In this document: in pieces, positions 16,907-26,369 of the stretch
Position numbering within the stretch: the stretch's first letter is position 1
Layout: the number at the start of each line of letters is the position of its first letter
NCBI RefSeq assembly: GCF_000161795.2
Contig: NZ_CP006882.1
Coordinates: forward strand, 62,001-126,000
Source: Synechococcus sp. WH 8109
GTDB taxonomy: Bacteria > Cyanobacteriota > Cyanobacteriia > PCC-6307 > Cyanobiaceae
Length of the DNA stretch: 64,000 nt
Direction: 5' to 3'
Program-made: the position numbers and the translations under genes
The notes under the pieces: generated by a model
The model's database searches: none
Seen by the model: only the letters and a program-made list of their open reading frames with translations
Told to the model about the DNA's origin: nothing

Positions 16907-19858
16907 TTAGCCAGCCTCCTGTTGACGGTAAAGAGCGTAATAACGTCCCTGCAAGGCAATCAGTTCTTCGTGGGTTCCTGTTTCAACGATTGCACCTTGA
17001 TGCATCATTACGATCAGGTCTGCATTTCGTACTGTTGATAACCTGTGTGTAACGAAGAAAACACTGCAACCAACGAGTGTTTCACGAAGGTTTTGACATA
17101 CCCGGCGTTCCGTGTCGTAATCAAGAGCGCTGGTTGCTTCATCCATCACTAACAGTTTTGGGTTTGCAAGTAGTGTTCTCGCGATTGCGAGTCGTTGACG
17201 TTGCCCACCAGATAGATTCGCACCGCGTTCTCCCAATTCTGTGCTGTATCCGGAGGGCAATCCCATTATGAACTCGTGGGCACAAGCAATCTGTGCAGCT
17301 TTTGCAATTTCCTCGCTACTGGCGTTGGGATCAGTAAGAGCAATGTTATCACTCACGCTACCTGTAAAGAGAAGAGGTTCTTGAGGAACAATTCCAATTT
17401 GCCGGCGTAGCGAATAAAGCTCAACTTTGTCGATGTCGTAATTGTCAATCAGAATGTTTCCCTCTGTGGGCGAATATAATCTTGGTAATAATTTCATTAA
17501 AGTGCTCTTGCCGCTGCCACTTTGTCCAACTATGCCTACAAATGTTCCCGGGGAGATAGACAGATTGATATTTTTAAGGACTTGTGGAGCGCTTGAATTG
17601 AAACGGAATTGAAGATTTTTAAATTCCACCTTCCCGTCGACTGGTGGTAGAGGGATTTTCCCCTTGTCAACATCAGTTGATTCTTCTGGAGTGTCCACTA
17701 TGTCGGCAAGTCTTTCAAAACTTACCCTTAGTTCTTGTATACGTTGCCAAATCGTTGAAAGTCGCAGGAGTGGTTGTGTGACATATCCACTAATGATTCG
17801 GAAGGCAATTAACTGGCCAAGAGTCAGTTGTCCTTCAAGCACTAGCCTTGCTCCAACCCAAAGAACCATCAGCTGTGAGAGCTTTTGCAAAACCTGGCCG
17901 ACTTGTCCAAGTGCTGTTCCTGTAATTGTTTTTTCGAAGGTTCGACTTATGTATCGTCCGTAGCGTTCCTGCCATTTCCACCGGCTCACAATCTCCACAT
18001 TTTGAGCTTTGACAGTCTGGATGCCAGTTAGTACCTCAACCAAATGTGATTGTGTTTTTGCATTGGCCTCGGCAGCTTGTCGGAATTGACGTCTAAATAA
18101 AGGAGCTCCGATAAGTGTAATTGCCACTTGTAGGGGAACTACCAGCAGTGCAACGATAGTAAGGATCCAGCTATATAGTGCCATTACCAGGATATAAATC
18201 ACTGAAAAGGCGGCATCAATAATTGTTGTAAGCGCTTCTCCTGTGAGGAAGTTTCGTATTTTCTCGAGTTCTGCTACTCGGGTTCCGAGTTCGCCCACTG
18301 GTCGTCGATCGAAATACCCCACTGGCAACCGCAGCAAGTGATCAATCACTTCAGAGCCCAGTCGCATGTCGATACGATTGGTGGTATCTGTAAACAAAAA
18401 AGTTCGTAGGCTTCCCAGAACACCTTCGAAAATTGTTACCCCTACCAGTGCAATTCCCAGCACTTGAAGCGTATCAAGACTCCGCTGTGAAATCACCTTG
18501 TCGATGATCACTTGAATTAGCAGTGGGTTCGCCAGAGTGAAGAGTTGTACCACAAATGATGAGCCCAGCACTAACAGGAGGCTGGATCGGTGGCGGCGGA
18601 TGGCTGGTATAAACCAACCAAAATTGAATTTTTCGTCAGGTGTTGTGCTAGTGCGATCAACCAGGATCACTTCAAACCCATCTGGAGCTGACTCCTGCAT
18701 TTGATCAGGTGTCAGCTCCACCCATCCAAGCGTCGGGTGTGCCATGAGCATTCCATTGGCATTGCTTTGAACCACCACACCGAATCCGTCGCCCCATGCC
18801 ATTAGACAAGGCACGTTCATTCGGGTGCATAGTGCTGGAGGTACCTTGGCGCCCACAACATGAAGTCCCATGCCTGCGACTAGTTGCCCAAGAATTGGCA
18901 AGCTTGGATGCTTACCCCGACGTAGGGCATCGCGGATTGTTTTCTCCAGAGCATCCCGTCTGAACGGCAATCCCATGATTTGGGCCAACATGCGGAAGCA
19001 CGCCAGGGTTTCGTCCAGGACACCACTTGCGCGAATCAGTTCAATACTGCTGCGCGGATCCTCACCAATCAAATTGAGACTGGATCTTGAGCTCGCAGGT
19101 TGTTGTTCCGTTGTCTGCTTTGTTTCATCAGCTGGAAGGTCGTTTCTCTCTTGTGGTGCGGGTCCTGCCTTGAGTTCATCGACCACCGATTTTGGAAGTG
19201 TGATCAACCGCAGCGCAAAAGACGCTTCCTTGTTGGCGTGTATTGCTGACAACTGTTCTCGCTGAAGTTCTTCATTGAGCTTCCAGCTACCATTTCCGCT
19301 TCCGATGAACACCAGGTTTTGTTCATCAAGTTGATTTACAGCTTCATTGCTGGCGATCAACGTCTTGGCGAGGGGAATGACCTTGCCGAGCACGTCAGAG
19401 ACAAAGAAGGCAGTGCGCTCACTTTGATCCAGAAGTGTTTCCAAGAAGGCGGCGAGTTCTGCAGGGAAAAGCGTTGAGTGGCACCATTTTTGAAAGCTTG
19501 CTTCGTTTCGATAGAGCTCTGCAATTAGAGTGTCTGAGATACTCCAGGCCTCGACCGGCTCCATTGCGCTCACCTCTTCGCATGCCTCTGCTCTCAGCAG
19601 GGAAGGAAGACCAATGAAACTACCTGGACCCATCAGTCCGAGGGTGACAGGCATGCCATTCTTCTCTCCTAACAATCGGGCGCGTCCGCTAAGAATCACC
19701 AGAACACGATCTGAGATAAGTCTATTCGTACTAAGTGAATGACCGGTGGCGAAACTGATTCGCGAGCCTTTCGCCTTAATGGTCTGCAGAGCTTCCTCAC
19801 TGCAGTTTTTAAAAGCTTCGAGTTGTTTAAGCGAGGTAGTCGGGTCGTAAACGGTCAT
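16907..19858 (-). CDS. Type I secretion ABC transporter with N-terminal cyclic-nucleotide-binding-like domain
   Basis: This 983-residue exporter is a HlyB-like peptide/protein ABC transporter. The first 150 residues resemble a cyclic-nucleotide-binding domain (SDRVLVILSGRARLLGEKNG, GPGSFIGLPSLL). A second linker region and a C39-peptidase-like domain follow (about residues 285-410: ETLACFRMLAQIMGLPFRRD, VPCLMAWGDGFGVVV). The latter shows no clear protease triad, so it is probably a substrate-docking domain. Six membrane helices span about 425-700, and the ATPase shows Walker A GIVGQSGSGKSTLMKLL, LSGGQRQRLAIAR and VMDEATSALD. At nearly 1,000 residues it is longer than HlyB (about 700). It is probably the exporter for the RTX-type protein encoded at 30.3-37.1 kb. 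No tolC is present in the window. Confidence 0.93.
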   Translation of the reverse strand: MTVYDPTTSLKQLEAFKNCSEEALQTIKAKGSRISFATGHSLSTNRLISDRVLVILSGRARLLGEKNGMPVTLGLMGPGSFIGLPSLLRAEACEEVSAMEPVEAWSISDTLIAELYRNEASFQKWCHSTLFPAELAAFLETLLDQSERTAFFVSDVLGKVIPLAKTLIASNEAVNQLDEQNLVFIGSGNGSWKLNEELQREQLSAIHANKEASFALRLITLPKSVVDELKAGPAPQERNDLPADETKQTTEQQPASSRSSLNLIGEDPRSSIELIRASGVLDETLACFRMLAQIMGLPFRRDALEKTIRDALRRGKHPSLPILGQLVAGMGLHVVGAKVPPALCTRMNVPCLMAWGDGFGVVVQSNANGMLMAHPTLGWVELTPDQMQESAPDGFEVILVDRTSTTPDEKFNFGWFIPAIRRHRSSLLLVLGSSFVVQLFTLANPLLIQVIIDKVISQRSLDTLQVLGIALVGVTIFEGVLGSLRTFLFTDTTNRIDMRLGSEVIDHLLRLPVGYFDRRPVGELGTRVAELEKIRNFLTGEALTTIIDAAFSVIYILVMALYSWILTIVALLVVPLQVAITLIGAPLFRRQFRQAAEANAKTQSHLVEVLTGIQTVKAQNVEIVSRWKWQERYGRYISRTFEKTITGTALGQVGQVLQKLSQLMVLWVGARLVLEGQLTLGQLIAFRIISGYVTQPLLRLSTIWQRIQELRVSFERLADIVDTPEESTDVDKGKIPLPPVDGKVEFKNLQFRFNSSAPQVLKNINLSISPGTFVGIVGQSGSGKSTLMKLLPRLYSPTEGNILIDNYDIDKVELYSLRRQIGIVPQEPLLFTGSVSDNIALTDPNASSEEIAKAAQIACAHEFIMGLPSGYSTELGERGANLSGGQRQRLAIARTLLANPKLLVMDEATSALDYDTERRVCQNLRETLVGCSVFFVTHRLSTVRNADLIVMMHQGAIVETGTHEELIALQGRYYALYRQQEAG

Positions 19859-19898
19859 TCAGGGAGGCGCGTTGGCGGAAATGTTGCCAGTCGGAAGA

Positions 19899-20597
19899 TC
19901 AATCTAGGTTTCGTATTTTACCGAGAAGTTCCTCGCTGAGCCACTCTTGAAAAAGTTCTTGGGCCATGCGTTGCCTTGTGTTGTCGTCAAATTGGGCGGC
20001 CTCATAACGCTCAAGACGCACGACCAGCCACCATTTGTCGATTTGAAACGGTTGCAGCAGCTGTCCGGGTTGACTGGTGCGTAGTCGCTCGCTCAGAGCC
20101 GGATGTGCCTGTGTCATGGGAACAGGCCCAACGATGCCTTTTGTTTTGGCTTCAGGGCCTTGGCTGTAGTTGGCTGCAAGATCAGCGAAATTCGCTTCAC
20201 CTCCGGAAATACGTAAATAGAGCTCTCTGGCCAGATATCCGTCTTGAACCCGCAACAGGCTGTAGACGACTTGATCTAGCTGTTCTTTTCGTGCGAGAAA
20301 CCGGGCTTCTGCTTTGTGTTGAAAATGCTTTTGACTGTAAATTTGAACGCGAGCTGGTAGTTCTACTTGCCAGCGTAAATCGTTTTCTTTAAGACCATTG
20401 TTTTTGAGATACGTTTCGAATAACTCTGTATTATCTAGCTTGTTTGCTGCTTTGAAATTGTTCCAAACTTGATCGCGTTGTTCTGTGGTCAGATCGATGG
20501 TCTCAACTGTCTTGCCGAGGATCTCAGCTCTGACTAAGGACTGCAACATGTTGTGCCGCCTTAGTAGGGCCAGCGTTTCAGGGCTCAGGTTCTGCAC
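19899..20597 (-). CDS. Parvulin-type peptidyl-prolyl isomerase
   Basis: The 232-residue product looks like a PpiC/SurA-type foldase, which catalyses cis-trans isomerisation of prolyl bonds. The N-terminal half is helical and chaperone-like (residues 1-100). The parvulin core follows: ARELYLRISGGEANFADLAA, then YSQGPEAKTKGIVGPVPM, then LRTSQPGQLLQPFQIDKWWL. No signal peptide is visible and the start is a GTG. It lies 40 nt upstream of the large ABC exporter on the same strand, so the three genes form a foldase-exporter-adaptor operon. A role in preparing or assisting the secreted substrate is inferred from this context. The promoter region (91 nt) is shared with the divergent secA. Confidence 0.87.
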   Translation of the reverse strand: MQNLSPETLALLRRHNMLQSLVRAEILGKTVETIDLTTEQRDQVWNNFKAANKLDNTELFETYLKNNGLKENDLRWQVELPARVQIYSQKHFQHKAEARFLARKEQLDQVVYSLLRVQDGYLARELYLRISGGEANFADLAANYSQGPEAKTKGIVGPVPMTQAHPALSERLRTSQPGQLLQPFQIDKWWLVVRLERYEAAQFDDNTRQRMAQELFQEWLSEELLGKIRNLD

Positions 20598-20688
20598 AGA
20601 GGTGAACGGGACCAGACAACACTTACGAAATCCAATCTACTTCTAGAGCGCGGCTCAGTAGGCTTCTCTCACTTAAACGACCGGTTCC

Positions 20689-23499
20689 ATGCTCAAGCTG
20701 CTGCTGGGTGATCCTAATGCCCGCAAGCTGAAGCGATACCAGCCGATAGTGTCCGACATCAATTTGCTCGAAGAGGAGATAGCGCCTCTCTCCGACGATG
20801 AGCTGCGCGGCAGAACTGCGGCGTTTCAGAAGCGCTTGGCCACCGCCGGTAGTCTTACGAATCAGCGGCCGATTCTCGACGAGATTCTCCCTGAGGCCTT
20901 TGCCGTGGTTAGGGAAGCTGGAAAGCGCGTGTTGGGTATGCGCCATTTTGATGTGCAGCTCATCGGTGGCATGGTGCTCCACGAGGGCCAGATCGCTGAG
21001 ATGAAAACCGGCGAAGGCAAAACCCTTGTGGCCACCCTGCCGAGCTACCTCAACGCCCTCACCGGCCGGGGTGTTCATGTGGTGACGGTCAACGACTATC
21101 TGGCGCGCCGAGATGCGGAATGGATGGGCCAGGTGCATCGCTTTCTTGGCCTGTCTGTGGGTTTGATTCAGCAGGACATGCGTCCTGAGGAGCGACGGCG
21201 TAACTATCGCTGTGACATCACCTACGCCACCAACTCAGAGCTGGGTTTCGATTACCTGCGAGACAACATGGCTGCTGACATGTCAGAGGTGGTGCAGCGT
21301 GAGTTTCAGTACTGCGTAATTGATGAGGTGGATTCGATTCTGATCGACGAAGCCCGCACCCCCCTCATCATCTCTGGCCAGGTGGAACGGCCCCAGGAGA
21401 AATACCAGCAGGCGGCCCAGGTGGCCAATGCCCTTGTCCGCGCTGCAGAGCTGGGCAAAGACGGCGTCGATCCGGAAGGGGATTACGAGGTGGATGAGAA
21501 GCAGCGCAGCTGCACCCTCACCGATGAGGGATTCGCGAATTCTGAACAGATGCTCGGTGTAGCGGATTTGTTCAATCCCCAGGATCCCTGGGCCCACTAC
21601 ATCACCAACGCCCTCAAGGCTAAGGAGCTGTTCGTGAAGGACGTGAACTACATCGTTCGCGATGGCGAGGCGGTAATCGTGGATGAGTTCACCGGTCGGG
21701 TGATGCCTGGGCGCCGTTGGAGTGATGGCCAGCATCAGGCGATTGAGGCCAAGGAGGCCCTGTCGATCCAACCGGAAACGCAGACCCTTGCTGCGATCAC
21801 TTACCAGAATTTCTTTCTGCTTTATCCCCGTCTTGCCGGAATGACTGGTACGGCTAAAACAGAAGAGGTGGAATTTGAAAAGACCTACAAACTAGAAACC
21901 ACCATCGTTCCTACCAACCGTGTGCGGGCTCGCCAGGATTGGGCTGATCAGGTGTACAAAACCGAAGCCGCCAAGTGGCGGGCCGTGGCCAATGAAACCG
22001 TTGAAATCCACAATTGCGGCCGGCCGGTACTGGTGGGCACCACCTCGGTTGAGAAGAGCGAGCTGCTGAGTTCTCTGCTGGCGGAGCAGGAGATTCCCCA
22101 CAATCTGCTCAACGCCAAGCCTGAAAATGTGGAGCGTGAATCGGAGATTGTGGCTCAGGCCGGTCGTGCTGGAGCCGTGACCATCGCCACCAATATGGCG
22201 GGTCGTGGCACCGACATCATTCTTGGTGGCAACAGTGATTACATGGCCCGCCTGAAGTTGCGGGAGGTGCTGCTGGGCCGTCTGGTGAAGCCGGAAGAGG
22301 ATCACAAGCCGCCGGTGCCTCTGCAGCGCAGTATTCCCGCCGGCTTCACAGATGCTCCAGTCCTTGTTTCAACCGCCAGCCGTGACAGCCTTTATCCCTG
22401 TGCACTCACTGACGACACCGATCAAGCTCTCGGCCAGCTTGCACGTGACCTTGTTAAGGCCTGGGGTGATCGTGCATTGACTGTGATTGAGCTTGAGGAG
22501 AGGATTGCGACTGCGGCTGAGAAAGCTCCTACCGACGATCCTCAGATTCAGGCTTTGCGTTTAGCAATCGCCAGAGTGAAGGGCGAATATGACGCGGTGG
22601 TGAAACAGGAGGAAGCTCGCGTGCGCGATGCCGGTGGCTTGCATGTGATCGGCACCGAACGGCACGAATCCCGGAGGGTGGATAACCAGCTGAGAGGCCG
22701 TGCTGGCCGCCAGGGTGATCCTGGCTCCACTCGGTTTTTCCTATCACTTGGCGACAACCTGCTGCGAATCTTTGGTGGTGACCGTGTGGCTGGGCTTATG
22801 AATGCCTTCCGTGTCGAGGAAGATATGCCGATTGAATCCGGCATGCTCACCCGATCTTTAGAAGGAGCACAGAAGAAGGTAGAGACCTATTACTACGACA
22901 TTCGTAAGCAGGTGTTTGAGTACGACGAGGTGATGAACAACCAGCGCCGGGCTGTCTATTCCGAGCGGCGTCGCGTTCTGGATGGTCGTGCTCTCAAGAA
23001 GCAGGTGATCGACTATGGCGAACGCACGATGGATGAGATTGTGGAGGCTTATGTAAATCCTGACTTGCCACCGGAGGAATGGGATCTCAACCAATTGGTG
23101 GGTAAGGTAAAAGAGTTTATTTACCTGTTGGAGGATCTCAACCCTGACCACGTGCAGGGTCTTGGTATGGATGAACTCAAGGCCTTCTTCCAGGAGCAAT
23201 TGCGTAATGCTTATGACCTCAAGGAAGGCCAGATTGAGCAGCAACGCCCGGGGCTGATGAGAGAAGCTGAGCGCTTTTTTATCCTGCAACAGATTGATAC
23301 TCTTTGGCGTGAGCATCTCCAGGCCATGGATGCTCTCCGAGAATCAGTGGGCTTGCGTGGCTATGGCCAAAAAGATCCTTTAATCGAATACAAAAATGAG
23401 GGATATGACATGTTCCTTGAAATGATGACCAACATGCGTCGTAATGTGATTTATTCGATGTTCATGTTCCAGCCTGCTTCGCGCTCTTCCGACCAATAG
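20689..23499 (+). CDS. secA: Preprotein translocase ATPase SecA
   Basis: SecA is the motor that pushes unfolded preproteins through SecYEG; in cyanobacteria it serves both plasma and thylakoid membranes. The 936-residue protein has Walker [18 protein letters not shown], Walker B/DEAD region [18 protein letters not shown], helicase motif [15 protein letters not shown] and [19 protein letters not shown]. The C-terminus ends QPASRSSDQ and lacks the Cys-rich zinc-binding SecB tail, as is usual in cyanobacteria. An insertion around residues 530-600 relative to E. coli is likewise cyanobacterial. It is a GC-rich core gene flanked on both sides by A+T-rich accessory genes. Confidence 0.98.
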   Translation: MLKLLLGDPNARKLKRYQPIVSDINLLEEEIAPLSDDELRGRTAAFQKRLATAGSLTNQRPILDEILPEAFAVVREAGKRVLGMRHFDVQLIGGMVLHEGQIAEMKTGEGKTLVATLPSYLNALTGRGVHVVTVNDYLARRDAEWMGQVHRFLGLSVGLIQQDMRPEERRRNYRCDITYATNSELGFDYLRDNMAADMSEVVQREFQYCVIDEVDSILIDEARTPLIISGQVERPQEKYQQAAQVANALVRAAELGKDGVDPEGDYEVDEKQRSCTLTDEGFANSEQMLGVADLFNPQDPWAHYITNALKAKELFVKDVNYIVRDGEAVIVDEFTGRVMPGRRWSDGQHQAIEAKEALSIQPETQTLAAITYQNFFLLYPRLAGMTGTAKTEEVEFEKTYKLETTIVPTNRVRARQDWADQVYKTEAAKWRAVANETVEIHNCGRPVLVGTTSVEKSELLSSLLAEQEIPHNLLNAKPENVERESEIVAQAGRAGAVTIATNMAGRGTDIILGGNSDYMARLKLREVLLGRLVKPEEDHKPPVPLQRSIPAGFTDAPVLVSTASRDSLYPCALTDDTDQALGQLARDLVKAWGDRALTVIELEERIATAAEKAPTDDPQIQALRLAIARVKGEYDAVVKQEEARVRDAGGLHVIGTERHESRRVDNQLRGRAGRQGDPGSTRFFLSLGDNLLRIFGGDRVAGLMNAFRVEEDMPIESGMLTRSLEGAQKKVETYYYDIRKQVFEYDEVMNNQRRAVYSERRRVLDGRALKKQVIDYGERTMDEIVEAYVNPDLPPEEWDLNQLVGKVKEFIYLLEDLNPDHVQGLGMDELKAFFQEQLRNAYDLKEGQIEQQRPGLMREAERFFILQQIDTLWREHLQAMDALRESVGLRGYGQKDPLIEYKNEGYDMFLEMMTNMRRNVIYSMFMFQPASRSSDQ

Positions 23500-23508
23500 G
23501 ATTAAGCC

Positions 23509-23537
23509 TTGACACTCCTTAGCTGTTTTAATATTGT
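23509..23537 (+). promoter_or_regulatory. Possible sigma-70-type promoter for the glycosyltransferase cluster
   Basis: TTGACA at 23509-23514 is a perfect -35 match. Seventeen bases later TATTGT (23532-23537) matches four of six -10 positions. It lies just after the secA stop and about 135 nt before the first glycosyltransferase gene, in A+T-rich sequence. This is motif-based only. Confidence 0.35.
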
Positions 23538-23670
23538 TTAATCAATCAATTCGACCATTCATTCTTCCTTGTAGTTCCTTCTCCTTTGTCCGACCACCTC
23601 CATATGTCTTGCGAGTAATGTTTGAAGACTATTTTAAATTTATCAAGCCAAAATTGCCTTTCTAGTTAAC

Positions 23671-24459
23671 ATGGATATTGAGCGTGAACTGCTTCTTGTT
23701 TTTGTTGCTTATCACCCTTCAGAGGACGAAGTACTAAATTTGCAAAATTGCCTGTCGAAATTGCCCTTTCGAATTGGTTATGCAGTTGTAGTTAATAGTT
23801 ATACTCCAAATGAGCCAGTTGATCGTCTTGCAGCTAAAGCTGACTTATTTGTTACCTCACGATTAAACTTGGGTTATGGTCGAGCTATAAATTTACTCGT
23901 ATCCAGACTAAATAGACTTCCGAAATATATTGCTATAATGAATACAGACTTAACCTGGCTGCCGGGATCATTCAATAAACTCTTGGCGTGGATGCATCAC
24001 CATCCTGATGTAAGTTTGGCTGTGCCTCAAATTTGTGATCAAGATGGTTCACCTCAGTTGTTGTGTAAAAGAGATCCAACTTTATTAGCATTAATCAGCC
24101 GAAGATTCATCCCAGACAACTTAAAGCCTCATTGGTTAAAGCGTTACGATAAATGGTATAATATGTCAGCATTTAATTATAATGAAGTTTTCGAGTCTAC
24201 ATATTTGAGTGGTTGTTGCATGATAGCATTAACTAATAGTTTCCTAAAAATCGGAGGCTTTGATGAACGCTATTTCTTGTATTTAGAAGATGCTGGCCTC
24301 ACAAGATCTCTTTCACAAATTGGTAAATGTGTGCACTTGCCAATTGCCTCCGTAACCCACAATTGGGGTCGAGGAAATTATAAAAGCATCCGACTTATGT
24401 TCGTAAACCTAGCCAGCGCCTGGCATTATTTTTGTAAATGGGGTTGGCAATTATGGTAA
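23671..24459 (+). CDS. Family 2 glycosyltransferase (rhamnosyltransferase-like)
   Basis: The 262-residue protein has the GT-A fold of family 2 enzymes, which transfer a sugar from a nucleotide donor to an acceptor. After the N-terminal LVFVAYHPSEDEVLNL it shows LNLGYGRAINLLVSRL, IMNTDLTWLPGSF (DxD-like metal site), STYLSGCCMIALTNSFLKIG and GFDERYFLYLEDAGLTRSLS. This order is typical of WbbL-type rhamnosyltransferases. The sugar itself cannot be assigned. The ATG at 23671 is the first in frame. Its stop overlaps the next glycosyltransferase start (ATGGTAA), so the two are co-translated. The A+T-rich composition suggests horizontal origin. Confidence 0.88.
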   Translation: MDIERELLLVFVAYHPSEDEVLNLQNCLSKLPFRIGYAVVVNSYTPNEPVDRLAAKADLFVTSRLNLGYGRAINLLVSRLNRLPKYIAIMNTDLTWLPGSFNKLLAWMHHHPDVSLAVPQICDQDGSPQLLCKRDPTLLALISRRFIPDNLKPHWLKRYDKWYNMSAFNYNEVFESTYLSGCCMIALTNSFLKIGGFDERYFLYLEDAGLTRSLSQIGKCVHLPIASVTHNWGRGNYKSIRLMFVNLASAWHYFCKWGWQLW

Positions 24460-25394
24460 GGTCTTATTCGATTGAGGTCGTAATGCCAACTTATAACGGC
24501 ATTGATTTTCTAGAGCAGCAAATAGCATCAATATATAATCAAACTTTGAGGCCCTCTAAATTAATTATTCGTGATGATTTCTCGACCGATGGTACCACCC
24601 AGCTTCTGGCTAAATTAGCTGTAAAATATCATAATTGGATTAATATTTTGCCAAGCAATGAGAATATTGGATGTACATCGTCAGTTGATTTATTGTTAAG
24701 TTCCTCTTGTGCACCTTATGTTGCATTAGCGGATCAAGATGATATTTGGCTGCCAAATAAGCTTGAGCTCTCTTTAAAGCATATCGTTGATTTAGAGGCT
24801 CGATTTGGTGCTTCTATTCCCTTACTTATACATTCAGACCTAAAGCTTGTTGGCGAAGATTTAAATGATCTTGGAGAGACATACTCTCAAAGACAGTGTT
24901 TAAAACCATACCTTGATTCTCCATCGATGATAAGTCTTACCAATGTTGTTACTGGCTGCACTATTTTGTGTAATCGTGCACTCTTGGATGTAGCACTACC
25001 ACTTCCAGTCCATGCGGTTGTTCACGATTGGTGGCTTGCTCTAGTTTCTAGCGTATTTGGAAGAATATCTTACATATCTGATACACCAATTCTTTATCGG
25101 CAGCATGAAAAAAACTCCATTGGCGCTCGAGGATTGGGATTGAATTATTGGTTATCACGTCTTTACTCATGGTTGCGTGATCCAAGTTCCGGGGGGCACA
25201 CACTTGATGTTATTCACCAGATGGAATATTTTTATAGCCGCTATGATATCAAGGTCTCGTGCTTGCCTGATTTAATACGATTAAGTCGATTTCATAGATT
25301 AACATCGTTATTAAACACTCCATTTTCTCTGTGGCCTTGCAAACATGGCATTCTGAGAACACTAGCTTTTTATTTCTGGTTCTTCAGGTTTTGA
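24453..25394 (+). CDS. Family 2 glycosyltransferase
   Basis: This 313-residue GT-A enzyme begins with SIEVVMPTYNGIDFLEQQIA, then SKLIIRDDFSTDGTTQLLAK, and has VALADQDDIWLPNKLELSL, the nucleotide-sugar metal site typical of family 2. TGCTILCNRALLDVALPLP and VHDWWLALVSSVFGRISYIS match the C-terminal acceptor-side motifs of rhamnosyl- or alpha-1,3-type enzymes. The ATG at 24453 overlaps the previous stop and was preferred over an in-frame TTG at 24438. No membrane anchor is evident. It is probably part of surface glycan assembly together with its neighbour. Confidence 0.87.
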   Translation: MVRSYSIEVVMPTYNGIDFLEQQIASIYNQTLRPSKLIIRDDFSTDGTTQLLAKLAVKYHNWINILPSNENIGCTSSVDLLLSSSCAPYVALADQDDIWLPNKLELSLKHIVDLEARFGASIPLLIHSDLKLVGEDLNDLGETYSQRQCLKPYLDSPSMISLTNVVTGCTILCNRALLDVALPLPVHAVVHDWWLALVSSVFGRISYISDTPILYRQHEKNSIGARGLGLNYWLSRLYSWLRDPSSGGHTLDVIHQMEYFYSRYDIKVSCLPDLIRLSRFHRLTSLLNTPFSLWPCKHGILRTLAFYFWFFRF

Positions 25395-25442
25395 GCTTTA
25401 TTATGGTTTTATCTGAGGTCCCTTACATTCTTCATCCCTTTT

Positions 25443-26369
25443 ATGCAGGTTGTTGTTACGGGTGCCAGTGGCTTCATAGGCAGCCATCTAGTAGATTCGC
25501 TTTTAGATGCGGGCTATAACGTTCGTGCTGTAGCACGTCGATTACCTGGCCTCATAAGTACTAGCGCACTCTCAAATCCTAGACTTTCTCTCTGTAGTAT
25601 TGATATTAAAAATCGCCTTGATTTAGAATCTGTTATTAGTGGATGTGAACTTGTTGTTCATTTAGCAAGTGGGAGTCTGCCTCTATCCTCTAACCACAAT
25701 CCTTCTGATGATATAGCAGTAAATTTACTGGGTACTATAAATCTTCTTGAGGCATCGCGTTTTTCCAATGTCAAGCGTGTTGTTGTTGTTTCTTCTGGTG
25801 GCACTGTTTATGGTCTTCCAAAAAGTCTTCCAATTAAAGAAGATCATCCAACTGACCCCATTTGTTCTTATGGCATTACTAAGTTAGCAATTGAGAAATA
25901 TGTTTATCTCTATAGAGCACTATATGGTCTTGACGGTCTTGTATTACGTGTTGCCAACCCGTATGGACCACGTCAACGATTAGATTCTAGTCAAGGCGTA
26001 ATCCCAGTATTTTTAGGTCGTGTAATGAGAAATGAAAATGTTGAAATATGGGGAAGTGGCGAGGTTGTGCGTGACTTTATATATATTTCTGATCTTATAT
26101 CTGCTATAACCCTTGCTTGTTCATATACAGGTTCAGAGCATTTATTTAATATAGGCTCAGGACAGGGGCTAAGTTTGCAAGACCTTTTGCATAAACTAGA
26201 ACTATTATTTAATAGACCTATCAATGTAATCTATAAAGCAGGTAGAGGATTTGATGTCCCAGTAAATGTTTTGTCTATCGATAGAGCTATATCTAAATTA
26301 AGTTGGCGGCCTGATGTTCTCATTGATGATGGGCTCAAACTTTTTTACCAGAGTTTGATTAATTCCTAG
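25443..26369 (+). CDS. NAD-dependent nucleotide-sugar epimerase/dehydratase
   Basis: This 308-residue short-chain dehydrogenase of the extended type converts nucleotide sugars, for example by 4-epimerisation. The Rossmann dinucleotide site is VVTGASGFIGSHLVDSL. LVVHLASGSLPLSSN, VVVVSSGGTVYG, and SYGITKLAIEKY supply the Ser-Tyr-x-x-x-Lys catalytic set. LRVANPYGPRQ, VEIWGSGEVVRDFIYISDLI and HLFNIGSGQGLSLQDL are the substrate-binding segments. It most resembles UDP-glucose/GlcNAc 4-epimerases. The gene converges with and overlaps the following minus-strand glycosyltransferase by 4 nt at the stop codons. Confidence 0.9.
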   Translation: MQVVVTGASGFIGSHLVDSLLDAGYNVRAVARRLPGLISTSALSNPRLSLCSIDIKNRLDLESVISGCELVVHLASGSLPLSSNHNPSDDIAVNLLGTINLLEASRFSNVKRVVVVSSGGTVYGLPKSLPIKEDHPTDPICSYGITKLAIEKYVYLYRALYGLDGLVLRVANPYGPRQRLDSSQGVIPVFLGRVMRNENVEIWGSGEVVRDFIYISDLISAITLACSYTGSEHLFNIGSGQGLSLQDLLHKLELLFNRPINVIYKAGRGFDVPVNVLSIDRAISKLSWRPDVLIDDGLKLFYQSLINS

